Assembly: GCA_964017235.1 (NCBI GenBank)
Contig: OZ024936.1
Coordinates: forward strand, 9,958,496-10,022,495
Direction of reading: 5' to 3'
DNA from: Sabellastarte sp. h YS-2021
Taxonomy: Eukaryota > Annelida > Polychaeta > Sabellida > Sabellidae
Length of the DNA stretch: 64,000 bases
How positions within the stretch are numbered: the first letter of the stretch is position 1; each line of letters starts with the position of its first letter. A program made the translations under genes and the position numbers. Positions 1-11,443 of this stretch are shown here, piece by piece. The notes below the pieces were generated by a model. That model did no database searches. It saw only the letters and a list, made by a program, of their open reading frames with translations, and had not been told where the DNA came from.

Positions 1-1389
1 CATGTGCTTACTTAATTCTTGGCATTGGTTTTACTGGTAGCTGCGTCCTTGGTGTTCTAAATATGTGGCTATGCCCTTGGTGCCCGTGTGAGTGGTGGCT
101 GTATACTTGGCATTCATCTGGCTCTATACTGAGAATTTATCCATCTGTGTACTTGATGTCTTGACTATTGGCTGTGTTATTGGTATCCATTTTACTTGTG
201 TCTGTGTCCGTCGCATTCATTTGCGTAATGGCTTTTCTTTGGTATGCATTTGAGTCATGGTTTGTACCTTGGCATATATATGAGTGATGCCTCTTACTTT
301 AGCATCTGTTTTGGTGATGGCTGTGTCCTTTGCCTTCATCTCAATGATGGAAATTTCTTTGGCGTCTATCTGAGTGATGCTTCTTTCCTTTGCATCCATC
401 TTAGTTATAGCTGTATCCTTTGCATTCACCTCAGCAATGGTTATTTGCTGGTGTTCATGGTGAGTGATAACTGATTTTTTTCAACCACCTAATTGATTGC
501 TTGCTTGGCATCCATCTGAGCAGTTGTTACTTTGGCAACGATTTGAGTGATGACTGACACTTATGCATCAATCTGAGTGGTGACAGAATTTTTCATGCAT
601 ATGACTGCTGGCTTTAACCTTAGCATCCATATGATTTATAGTTCATTTGTTGACATCCATATGAGTGATGTTTATTTCCTTTGCATCTTAGTTATAGCTG
701 AATCCTTTGCATTCACCTCAGCAATGGGTATTTGCTTGCGTCCATGTGAGTGATAACTTAATTTTTTTCAACCACCTAATTGATTGTTTACTTGACATCC
801 ATCTGAGCAGTTGCTTTTACTTTGGCAACAATTTGAGTGATGACTGAGACTTTAAGCATCAATCTGAGTGGTGACAGAATTTTTCATGCATATGACTGCT
901 GGCTTTAACCTTAGCATCCATATGATTTATAGTTCATTTCTTGACATCCATATGAGTGATGTTTATTTCCTTTGCATCTTAGTTATAGCTGAATCCTTTG
1001 CATTCACCTCAGCAAGGGGCGTTTCCTTGTCCATGCGAGTGATAACCCATTTTTGTGTGAACCACCTAATTTGATTGCTTACTTGGCATCCATCTGAGGG
1101 ATTGCTGTGACTTTGGCGTCAAATTGAGTGATGACTGAGACTAGCATTCATCCAAGTGGTGACATCTTGCCATTGATCTGACAGCTGGCTTTTACGTTAG
1201 CATCCATCTGAGTTATCCCTGTTTCATTAGCATCCCTCTGAGTTATGGCTCATTTCTATACATCCGCATGAGTGATGACTGTTCCTTTGTCTACAACCTC
1301 GTTGATTACTTGCTTTGTATCCATATGATTGATTTGTGCGACTTTCGCATCGATTTGAGTGTTGGCTTGAGACCCTGGCATCCACCTAA
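1..1389 (+). repeat. Array 1 HOR unit 1 (left end cut by window)
   Basis: Position 1 matches position 1445 of the next unit, so about 55 bp are missing and the implied period is 1444 bp. Sub-block markers GTGGTGACA lie at 577, 868 and 1156, giving sub-blocks of 291, 288 and 234 bp. Part of 217-474 is the longest stretch of monomers in exact 30-bp register. The second sub-block ends with the variant AGCAAGGGGCGTTTCC (about 1011), shared with units 4, 6 and 7 and, in isolated form, with unit 8. Confidence 0.9.
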
Positions 1390-2829
1390 TTGGTGACAGA
1401 ACTTTGCATCAACATGACCGCTGGCTTTTATTATGGCTTGTATGCATGTGCTTACTTAATTCTTGGCATTGGTTTTACTGGTAGCTGCGTCCTTGGTGTT
1501 CTAAATATGTGGCTATGCCCTTGGTGCCCGTGTGAGTGGTGGCTGTATACTTGGCATCCATCTGGCTCTATACTGAGAATTTATCCGTCTGTGTACTTGA
1601 TGTCCTGACTATTGGCTGTGTTATTGGTATCCATTTTACTTGTGTCTGTGTCCGTCGCATTCATCTGCGTAATGGCTTTTCTTTGGTATGCATTTGAGTC
1701 ATGGTTTGTACCTTGGCATATATATGAGTGATGCCTCTTACTTTAGCATCTGTTTTGGTGATGGCTGTGTCCTTTGCCTTCATCTCAATGATGGAAATTT
1801 CGTTGGCGTCTATCTGAGTGATGCTTCTTTCCTTTGCATCCATCTTAGTTATAGCTGTATCCTTTGCATTCACCTCAGCAATGGTTATTTGCTGGTGTTC
1901 ATGGTGAGTGATAACTGATTTTTTTCAACCACCTAATTGATTGCTTACTTGGCATCCATCTGAGCAGTTGTTACTTTGGCAACGATTTGAGTGATGACTG
2001 AGACTTAGGCATCAATCTGAGTGGTGACAGAATTTTTCATGCATATGACTGCTGGCTTTAACCTTAGCATCCATATGATTTATAGTTCATTTGTTGACAT
2101 CCATATGAGTGATGTTTATTTCCTTTGCATCTTAGTTATAGCTGAATCCTTTGCATTCACCTCAGCAATGGGTATTTGCTTGCGTCCATGTGAGTGATAA
2201 CTGATTTTTTTCAACCACCTAATTGATTGTTTACTTGGCATCCATCTGAGCAGTTGTTACTTTGGCAACGATTTGAGTGATGACTGAGACTTTAAGCATC
2301 AATCTGAGTGGTGACAGAATTTTTCATGCATATAACTGCTGGCTTTAACCTTAGCATCCATATGATTTATAGTTCATTTCTTGACATCCATATGAGTGAT
2401 GTTTATTTCCTTTGCATCTTAGTTATAGCTGTATCCTTTGTATTCACCTCAGCAATGGGCGTTTCCTCATGTCCATGCGAGTGATAACCGATTTTTGTGT
2501 CAACCACCTAATTTGATTGCTTACTTGGCATCCATCTGAGGGATTGCTGTGACTGTGGCGTCAAATTGAGCGACGACTGAGACTTTAGCATTCATCCAAG
2601 TGGTGACATCTTTGCATTGATCTGACAGCTGGCTTTTACGTTATCCATCTGAGTTATCCCTGTTTCATTAGCACCCCTCTGAGTTGTGGTTCATTTCTAT
2701 ACATCCGCATGAGTGATGACTGTTCCTTTGTCTACAACCTCGTTGATTACTTGTTTGCATCCATATGATTGATTTGTGCGACTTTCGCATCGATTTGAGT
2801 GTTGGCTTGATACCATGGCATCCACCTAA
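1390..2829 (+). repeat. Array 1 HOR unit 2 (1440 bp)
   Basis: This is a full-length unit. GCTGGCTTT markers at about 1420, 2051, 2338, 2628 and (next unit) 2860 show the middle-tier spacing of 287, 290 and 232 bp after a 631-bp stretch lacking the marker. Differences from unit 1 include TTTCGTTGGC at about 1800 in place of TTTCTTTGGC, and a 4-6 bp loss near 2640. Confidence 0.9.
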
Positions 2830-4266
2830 GTGGTGACAGAACTTTGGATCAACATGACCGCTGGCTTTTATTATGGCTTGTATGCATGTGCTTACTTAAT
2901 TCTTGGCATTGGTTTTACTGGTAGCTGCGTCCTTGGTGTCCTAAATATGTGGCTATGCCCTTGGTGCCCGTGTGAGTGGTGGCTGTACACTTGGCATCCA
3001 TCTGGCTCTATACTGAGAATTTATCCGTCTGTGTACTTGATGTCCTGACTATTGGCTGTGTTATTGGTATCCATTTTACTTGTGTCTGTGTCCATCGCAT
3101 TCATCTGTGTAATGTCTTTTCTTTGGTATGCATTTGAGTCATGGTTTGTACCTTGGCATATATATGAGTGATGCCTCTTACTTTAGCATCTGTTTTGGTG
3201 ATGGCTGTGTCCTTTGCCTTCATCTCAATGATGGAAATTTCTTTGGCGTCTATCTGAGTGATGCTTCTTTCCTTTGCATCCATCTTAGTTATAGCTGTAT
3301 CCTTTGCATTCACCTCAGCAATGGTTATTTGCTGGTGTTCATGGTGAGTGATAACTGATTTTTTTCAACCACCTAATTGATTGCTTGCTCATCTGAGCAG
3401 TTGTTACTTTGGCAACGATTTGAGTGATGACTGAGACTTTAAGCATCAATCTGAGTGGTGACAGAATTTTTCATGCATATGACTGCTGGCTTTAACCTTA
3501 GCATCCATATGATTTATAGTTCATTTCTTGACATCCATATGAGTGATGTTTATTTTCTTTGCATCTTAGTTATAGCTGTATCCTTTGCATTCACCTCAGC
3601 AATGGGTATTTGCTGGTGTTTATGGTGAGTGATAACTGATTTTTTTAACCACCTAATTGATTGCTTACTTGGTATCCATCTGAGCAGTTGTTACTTTGGC
3701 AACGATTTGAGTGATGACTGACACTTAGGCATCAATCTGAGTGGTGACACAATTTTTCATGCATATGACTGCTGGCTTTAACCTTAGCATTCATATGATT
3801 TATAGTTCATTTGTTGACATCCATATGAGTGATGTTTATTTCCTTTGCATCTTAGTTATAGCTGTATCCTTTGCATTCACCTCAGCAATGGGCGTTTCCT
3901 TGTGTCCATGCGAGTGATAACCCATTTTTGTGTCACCCACCTAATTTGATTGCTTACTTGGCATCCATCTGAAGGATTGCTGTGACTTTGGCGTCAAATT
4001 GAGTGATGACGGAGACTTAAACATTCATCCAAGTGGTGACATCTTGCCATTGATCTGACAGCTGGCTTTTACGTTAGCATCCATCTGAGTTATCCCTGTT
4101 TCATTAGCATCCCTCTGAGTTATGGCTCATTACTATACATCCGCATGAGTGATGACTGTTCCTTTGTCTACAACCTCGTTGATTACTTGCTTTGTATCCA
4201 TATGATTGATTTGTGCGACTTTCGCATCGATTTGAGTGTTGGCTTGAGACCCTGGCATCCACCTAA
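2830..4266 (+). repeat. Array 1 HOR unit 3 (1437 bp)
   Basis: This is a full-length unit whose anchor carries GTGGTGACAGAACTTTGGATC, one base different from the usual TTTGCATC. A small deletion near 3386 removes most of the usual CTTGGCATC of one monomer (reads TTGCTCATCTGAGC). The variant ATCTGAAGGATTGC at about 3966 is shared with unit 5. Confidence 0.9.
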
Positions 4267-5708
4267 TTGGTGACAGAACTTTGCATCAACATGACCGCTG
4301 GCTTTTATTATGGCTTGTATGCATGTGCTTACTTAATTCTTGGCATTGGTTTTACTGGTAGCTGCGTCCTTGGTGTTCTAAATATGTGGCTATGCCCTTG
4401 GTGCCCGTGTGAGTGGTGGCTGTATACTTGGCATCCATCTGGCTCTATACTGAGAATTTATCCGTCTGTGTACTTGATGTCCTGACTAGTGGCTGTGTTA
4501 TTGGTATCCATTTTACTTGTCTGTGTCCATCGCATTCATCTGTGTAATGGCTTTTCTTTGGTATGCATTTGAGTCATGGTTTGTACCTTGGCATATATAT
4601 GAGTGATGGCTCTTACTTTAGCATCTGTTTTGGTGATGGCTGTGTCCTTTGCCTTCATCTCAGTGATGGAAATTTCTTTGGCGTCTATCTGAGTGATGCT
4701 TCTTTCCTTTGCATCCATCTTAGTTATAGCTGTATCCTTTGCATTCACCTCAGCAATGGTTATTTGCTGGTGTTCATGGTGAGTGATAACTGATTTTTTT
4801 CAACCACCTAATTGATTGCTTGCTTGGCATCCATCTGAGCAGTTGTTACTTTGGCAACGATTTGAGTGATGACTGACACTTATGCATCAATCTGAGTGGT
4901 GACAGAATTTTTCATGCATATGACTGCTGGCTTTAACCTTAGCATCCATATGATTTATAGTTCATTTGTTGACATCCATATGAGTGATGTTTATTTCCTT
5001 TGCATCTTAGTTATAGCTGAATCCTTTGCATTCACCTCAGCAATGGGTATTTGCTTGCGTCCATGTGAGTGATAACTTAATTTTTTTCAACCACCTAATT
5101 GATTGTTTACTTGGCATCCATCTGAGCAGTTGCTTTTACTTTGGCAACAATTTGAGTGATGACTGAGACTTTAAGCATCAATCTGAGTGGTGACAGAATT
5201 TTTCATGCATATGACTGCTGGCTTTAACCTTAGCATCCATATGATTTATAGTTCATTTCTTGACATCCATATGAGTGATGTTTATTTCCTTTGCATCTTA
5301 GTTATAGCTGAATCCTTTGCATTCACCTCAGCAAGGGGCGTTTCCTTGTCCATGCGAGTGATAACCCATTTTTGTGTGAACCACCTAATTTGATTGCTTA
5401 CTTGGCATCCATCTGAGGGATTGCTGTGACTTTGGCGTCAAATTGAGTGATGACTGAGACTAGCATTCATCCAAGTGGTGACATCTTGCCATTGATCTGA
5501 CAGCTGGCTTTTACGTTAGCATCCATCTGAGTTATCCCTGTTTCATTAGCATCCCTCTGAGTTATGGCTCATTTCTATACATCCGCATGAGTGATGACTG
5601 TTCCTTTGTCTACAACCTCGTTGATTACTTGCTTTGTATCCATATGATTGATTTGTGCGACTTTCGCATCGATTTGAGTGTTGGCTTGAGACCCTGGCAT
5701 CCACCTAA
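4267..5708 (+). repeat. Array 1 HOR unit 4 (1442 bp)
   Basis: This is a full-length unit. Its second half (about 4800-5700) is nearly identical by eye to the corresponding part of unit 1 and of units 6-7, including the AGCAAGGGGCG variant. In contrast, the variant GACTAGTGGCTG at about 4484 is shared with units 6, 7 and 9, so the unit looks like a mosaic. Confidence 0.9.
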
Positions 5709-6861
5709 GTGGTGACAGAACTTTGCATCAACATGACCGCTGGCTTTTATTATGGCTTGTATGCATGTGCTTACTTAATTCTTGGCATTGGTTTTACTGG
5801 TAGCTGCGTCCTTGGTGTTCTAAATATGTGGCTATGCCCTTGGTGCCCGTGTGAGTGGTGGCTGTATACTTGGCATCCATCTGGCTCTATACTGAGAATT
5901 TATCCGTCTGTGTACTTGATGTCCTGACTATTGGCTGTGTTATTGGTATCCATTTTACTTGTGTCTGTGTCCATCGCATTCATCTGCGTAATGGCTTTTC
6001 TTTGGTATGCATTTGAGTCATGGTTTGTACCTTGGCATATATATGAGTGATGGCTCTTACTTTAGCATCTGATTTGGTGATGGCTGTGTCCTTTGCCTTC
6101 ATCTCAATGATGGAAATTTCTTTGGCATCTGAGTGATGCTTCTTTCCTTTGCATCCATCTTAGTTATAGCCGTATCCTTTGCATTCACCTCAGCAATGGG
6201 TATTTGCTGGTGTTCATGGTGAGTGATAACTGATTTTTTTCAACCACCTAATTGATTGCTTACTTGGCATCCATCTGAGCAGTTGTTACTTTGGCAACGA
6301 TTTGAGTGATGACTGACACTTAGGCATCAATCTGAGTGGTGACAGAATTTTTCATGCATATGACTGCTGGCTTTAACCTTAGCATTCATATGATTTATAG
6401 TTCATTTGTTGACATCCATATGAGTGATGTTTATTTCCTTTGCATCTTAGTTATAGCTGTATCCTTTGCATTCACCTCAGCAATGGGCGTTTCCTTGTGT
6501 CCATGCGAGTGATAACCCATTTTTGTGTCACCCACCTAATTTGATTGCTTACTTGGCATCCATCTGAAGGATTGCTGTGACTTTGGCGTCAAATTGAGTG
6601 ATGACGGAGACTTAAACATTCATCCAAGTGGTGACATCTTGCCATTGATCTGACAGCTGGCTTTTACGTTAGCATCCATCTGAGTTATCCCTGTTTCATT
6701 AGCATCCCTCTGAGTTATGGCTCATTACTATACATCCGCATGAGTGATGACTGTTCCTTTGTCTACAACCTCGTTGATTACTTGCTTTGTATCCATATGA
6801 TTGATTTGTGCGACTTTCGCATCGATTTGAGTGTTGGCTTGAGACCCTGGCATCCACCTAA
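5709..6861 (+). repeat. Array 1 HOR unit 5, short (1153 bp, one ~290-bp sub-block missing)
   Basis: The unit is about 289 bp shorter than its neighbours. Only one copy of the sub-block marked GTGGTGACAGAATTTTTC is present (6336), where other units have two, so exactly one middle-tier block has been lost. A further small deletion at about 6125 (TTTGGCATCTGAGTG, versus TTTGGCGTCTATCTGAGTG elsewhere) breaks the open frame found in sister units. Confidence 0.9.
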
Positions 6862-8305
6862 TTGGTGACAGAACTTTGCATCAACATGACCGCTGGCTTT
6901 TATTATGGCTTGTATGCATGTGCTTACTTAATTCTTGGCATTGGTTTTACTGGTAGCTGTGTCCTTGGTGTTCTAAATATGTGGCTATGCCCTTGGTGCC
7001 CGTGTGAGTGGTGGCTGTATACTTGGCATCCATCTGGCTCTATACTGAGAATTTATCCGTCTGTGTACTTGATGTCCTGACTAGTGGCTGTGTTATTGGT
7101 ATCCATTTTACTTGTGTCTGTGTCCATCGCATTCATCTGTGTAATGGCTTTTCTTTGGTATGCATTTGAGTCATGGTTTGTACCTTGGCATATATATGAG
7201 TGATGGCTCTTACTTTAGCATCTGTTTTGGTGATGGCTGTGTCCTTTGCCTTCATCTCAGTGATGGAAATTTCTTTGGCGTCTATCTGAGTGATGCTTCT
7301 TTCCTTTGCATCCATCTTAGTTATAGCTGTATCCTTTGCATTCACCTCAGCAATGGTTATTTGCTGGTGTTCATGGTGAGTGATAACTGATTTTTTTCAA
7401 CCACCTAATTGATTGCTTACTTGGCATCCATCTGAGCAGTTGTTACTTTGGCAACGATTTGAGTGATGACTGACACTTATGCATCAATCTGAGTGGTGAC
7501 AGAATTTTTCATGCATATGACTGCTGGCTTTAACCTTAGCATCCATATGATTTATAGTTCATTTGTTGACATCCATATGAGTGATGTTTATTTCCTTTGC
7601 ATCTTAGTTATAGCTGAATCCTTTGCATTCACCTCAGCAATGGGTATTTGCTTGCGTCCATGTGAGTGATAACTTAATTTTTTTCAACCACCTAATTGAT
7701 TGTTTACTTGGCATCCATCTGAGCAGTTGCTTTTACTTTGGCAACAATTTGAGTGATGACTGAGACTTTAAGCATCAATCTGAGTGGTGACAGAATTTTT
7801 CATGCATATGACTGCTGGCTTTAACCTTAGCATCCATATGATTTATAGTTCATTTCTTGACATCCATATGAGTGATGTTTATTTCCTTTGCATCTTAGTT
7901 ATAGCTGAATCCTTTGCATTCACCTCAGCAAGGGGCGTTTCCTTGTCCATGCGAGTGATAACCCATTTTTGTGTGAACCACCTAATTTGATTGCTTACTT
8001 GGCATCCATCTGAGGGATTGCTGTGACTTTGGCGTCAAATTGAGTGATGACTGAGACTAGCATTCATCCAAGTGGTGACATCTTGCCATTGATCTGACAG
8101 CTGGCTTTTACGTTAGCATCCATCTGAGTTATCCCTGTTTCATTAGCATCCCTCTGAGTTATGGCTCATTACTATACATCCGCATGAGTGATGACTGTTC
8201 CTTTGTCTACAACCTTGTTGATTACTTGCTTTGTATCCATATGATTGATTTGTGCGACTTTCGCATCGATTTGAGTGTTGGCTTGAGACCCTGGCATCCA
8301 CCTAA
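6862..8305 (+). repeat. Array 1 HOR unit 6 (1444 bp), near-identical to unit 7
   Basis: This full-length unit shares with unit 7 several variants that are rare elsewhere, including GCTGTGTCCTTGG (about 6956 and 8400; GCTGCGTCC in most units) and CAACCTTGTTG (about 8211 and 9655). The tract from roughly 6950 to 8360 therefore looks like a recent one-unit tandem duplication. Confidence 0.9.
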
Positions 8306-9749
8306 TTGGTGACAGAACTTTGCATCAACATGACCGCTGGATTTTAATATGGCTTGTATGCATGTGCTTACTTAATTCTTGGCATTGGTTTTACTGGTAG
8401 CTGTGTCCTTGGTGTTCTAAATATGTGGCTATGCCCTTGGTGCCCGTGTGAGTGGTGGCTGTATACTTGGCATCCATCTGGCTCTATACTGAGAATTTAT
8501 CCGTCTGTGTACTTGATGTCCTGACTAGTGGCTGTGTTATTGGTATCCATTTTACTTGTGTCTGTGTCCATCGCATTCATCTGTGTAATGGCTTTTCTTT
8601 GGTATGCATTTGAGTCATGGTTTGTACCTTGGCATATATATGAGTGATGGCTCTTACTTTAGCATCTGTTTTGGTGATGGCTGTGTCCTTTGCCTTCATC
8701 TCAGTGATGGAAATTTCTTTGGCGTCTATCTGAGTGATGCTTCTTTCCTTTGCATCCATCTTAGTTATAGCTGTATCCTTTGCATTCACCTCAGCAATGG
8801 TTATTTGCTGGTGTTCATGGTGAGTGATAACTGATTTTTTTCAACCACCTAATTGATTGCTTACTTGGCATCCATCTGAGCAGTTGTTACTTTGGCAACG
8901 ATTTGAGTGATGACTGACACTTATGCATCAATCTGAGTGGTGACAGAATTTTTCATGCATATGACTGCTGGCTTTAACCTTAGCATCCATATGATTTATA
9001 GTTCATTTGTTGACATCCATATGAGTGATGTTTATTTCCTTTGCATCTTAGTTATAGCTGAATCCTTTGCATTCACCTCAGCAATGGGTATTTGCTTGCG
9101 TCCATGTGAGTGATAACTTAATTTTTTTCAACCACCTAATTGATTGTTTACTTGGCATCCATCTGAGCAGTTGCTTTTACTTTGGCAACAATTTGAGTGA
9201 TGACTGAGACTTTAAGCATCAATCTGAGTGGTGACAGAATTTTTCATGCATATGACTGCTGGCTTTAACCTTAGCATCCATATGATTTATAGTTCATTTC
9301 TTGACATCCATATGAGTGATGTTTATTTCCTTTGCATCTTAGTTATAGCTGAATCCTTTGCATTCACCTCAGCAAGGGGCGTTTCCTTGTCCATGCGAGT
9401 GATAACCCATTTTTGTGTGAACCACCTAATTTGATTGCTTACTTGGCATCCATCTGAGGGATTGCTGTGACTTTGGCGTCAAATTGAGTGATGACTGAGA
9501 CTAGCATTCATCCAAGTGGTGACATCTTGCCATTGATCTGACAGCTGGCTTTTACGTTAGCATCCATCTGAGTTATCCCTGTTTCATTAGCATCCCTCTG
9601 AGTTATGGCTCATTACTATACATCCGCATGAGTGATGACTGTTCCTTTGTCTACAACCTTGTTGATTACTTGCTTTGTATCCATATGATTGATTTGTGCG
9701 ACTTTCGCATCGATTTGAGTGTTGGCTTGAGACCCTGGCATCCACCTAA
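8306..9749 (+). repeat. Array 1 HOR unit 7 (1444 bp), near-identical to unit 6
   Basis: The unit opens with GCTGGATTTTAATATGG (about 8336), a variant of GCTGGCTTTTATTATGG that recurs at the start of unit 8 (about 9780). The remainder appears the same as unit 6 at a spacing of exactly 1444 bp. Confidence 0.9.
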
Positions 9750-11443
9750 TTGGTGACAGAACTTTGCATCAACATGACCGCTGGATTTTAATATGGCTTG
9801 TATGCATGTGCTTACTTAATTCTTGGCATTGGCTTTACTGGTAGCTGCGTCCTTGGTGTTCTAAATATGTGGCTATGCCCTTGGTGCCCGTGTGAGTGGT
9901 GGCTGTATACTTGGCATTCATCTGGCTCTATACTGAGAATTTATCCATCTGTGTACTTGATGTCCTGACTATTGGCTGTGTTATTGGTATCCATTTTACT
10001 TGTGTCTGTGTCCGTCGCATTCATTTGCGTAATGGCTTTTCTTTGGTATGCATTTGAGTCATGGTTTGTACCTTGGCATATATATGAGTGATGCCTCTTA
10101 CTTTAGCATCTGTTTTGGTGATGGCTGTGTCCTTTGCCTTCATCTCAATGATGGAAATTTCTTTGGCGTCTATCTGAGTGATGCTTCTTTCCTTTGCATC
10201 CATCTTAGTTATAGCTGTATCCTTTGCATTCACCTCAGCAATGGTTATTTGCTGGTGTTCATGGTGAGTGATAACTGATTTTTTTCAACCACCTAATTGA
10301 TTGCTTGCTTGGCATCCATCTGAGCAGTTGTTACTTTGGCAACGATTTGAGTGATGACTGACACTTATGCATCAATCTGAGTGGTGACAGAATTTTTCAT
10401 GCATATGACTGCTGGCTTTAACCTTAGCATTCATATGATTTATAGTTCATTTGTTGACATCCATATGAGTGATGTTTATTTCCTTTGCATCTTAGTTATA
10501 GCTGAATCCTTTGCATTCACCTCAGCAATGGGTATTTGCTTGCGTCCATGTGAGTGATAACTTAATTTTTTTCAACCACCTAATTGATTGTTTACTTGGC
10601 ATCCATCTGAGCAGTTGCTTTTACTTTGGCAACAATTTGAGTGATGACTGAGACTTTAAGCATCAATCTGAGTGGTGACAGAATTTTTCATGCATATGAC
10701 TGCTGGCTTTAACCTTAGCATCCATATGATTTATAGTTCATTTGTTGACATCCATATGAGTGATGTTTATTTCCTTTGCATCTTAGTTATAGCTGTATCC
10801 TTTGCATTCACCTCAGCAATGGGTATTTGCTTGCGTCCATGTGAGTGATAACTGATTTTTTTCAACCACCTGATTGTTTACTTGGCATCCATCTGAGCAG
10901 TTGCTTTTACTTTGGCAACGATTTGAGTGATGACTGAGACTTTAAGCATCAATCTGAGTGGTGACAGAATTTTTCATGCATATGACTGCTGGCTTTAACC
11001 TTAGCATCCATATGATTTATAGTTCATTTCCATATGAGTGATGATTATTTTCTTTGCATCTTAGTTATAGCTGTATCCTTTGCATTCACCTCAGCAAGGG
11101 GCGTTTCCTTGTCCATGCGAGTGATAACCGATTTTTGTGTCAACCACCTAATTTGATTGCTTACTTGGCATCCATCTGAGGGATTGCTGTGACTTTGGCG
11201 TCAAATTGAGTGACGACTGAGACTTTAGCATTCATCCAAGTGGTGACATCTTTCAATTGATCTGACAGCTGGCTTTTTCGTTAGCATCCCTCTGAGTTAT
11301 GGCTCATTTCTATACATCCGCATGAGTGATGACTGTTCCTTTGTCTACAACCTCGTTGATTACTTGCTTTGTATCCATATGATTGATTTGTGCGACTTTC
11401 GCATCGATTTGAGTGTTGGCTTGAGACCCTGGCATCCACCTAA
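9750..11443 (+). repeat. Array 1 HOR unit 8, long (1694 bp, extra sub-block)
   Basis: The unit is about 250 bp longer than normal because it carries three instead of two copies of the sub-block marked GTGGTGACAGAATTTTTC. It also has small losses, for example at about 11029 (TTCATTTCCATATGAG) and about 11282 (one monomer shortened). It is the reciprocal of the deletion seen in unit 5. Confidence 0.9.
10381..11239 (+). repeat. Triplicated ~290-bp sub-block inside array 1 unit 8
   Basis: GTGGTGACAGAATTTTTC occurs at 10381, 10672 and 10958, and the next related marker (GTGGTGACATC) at 11240. This gives three direct sub-blocks of 291, 286 and 282 bp. Each contains about ten degenerate 30-bp monomers, so the 290-bp tier behaves as a unit of gain and loss. 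Confidence 0.85.
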
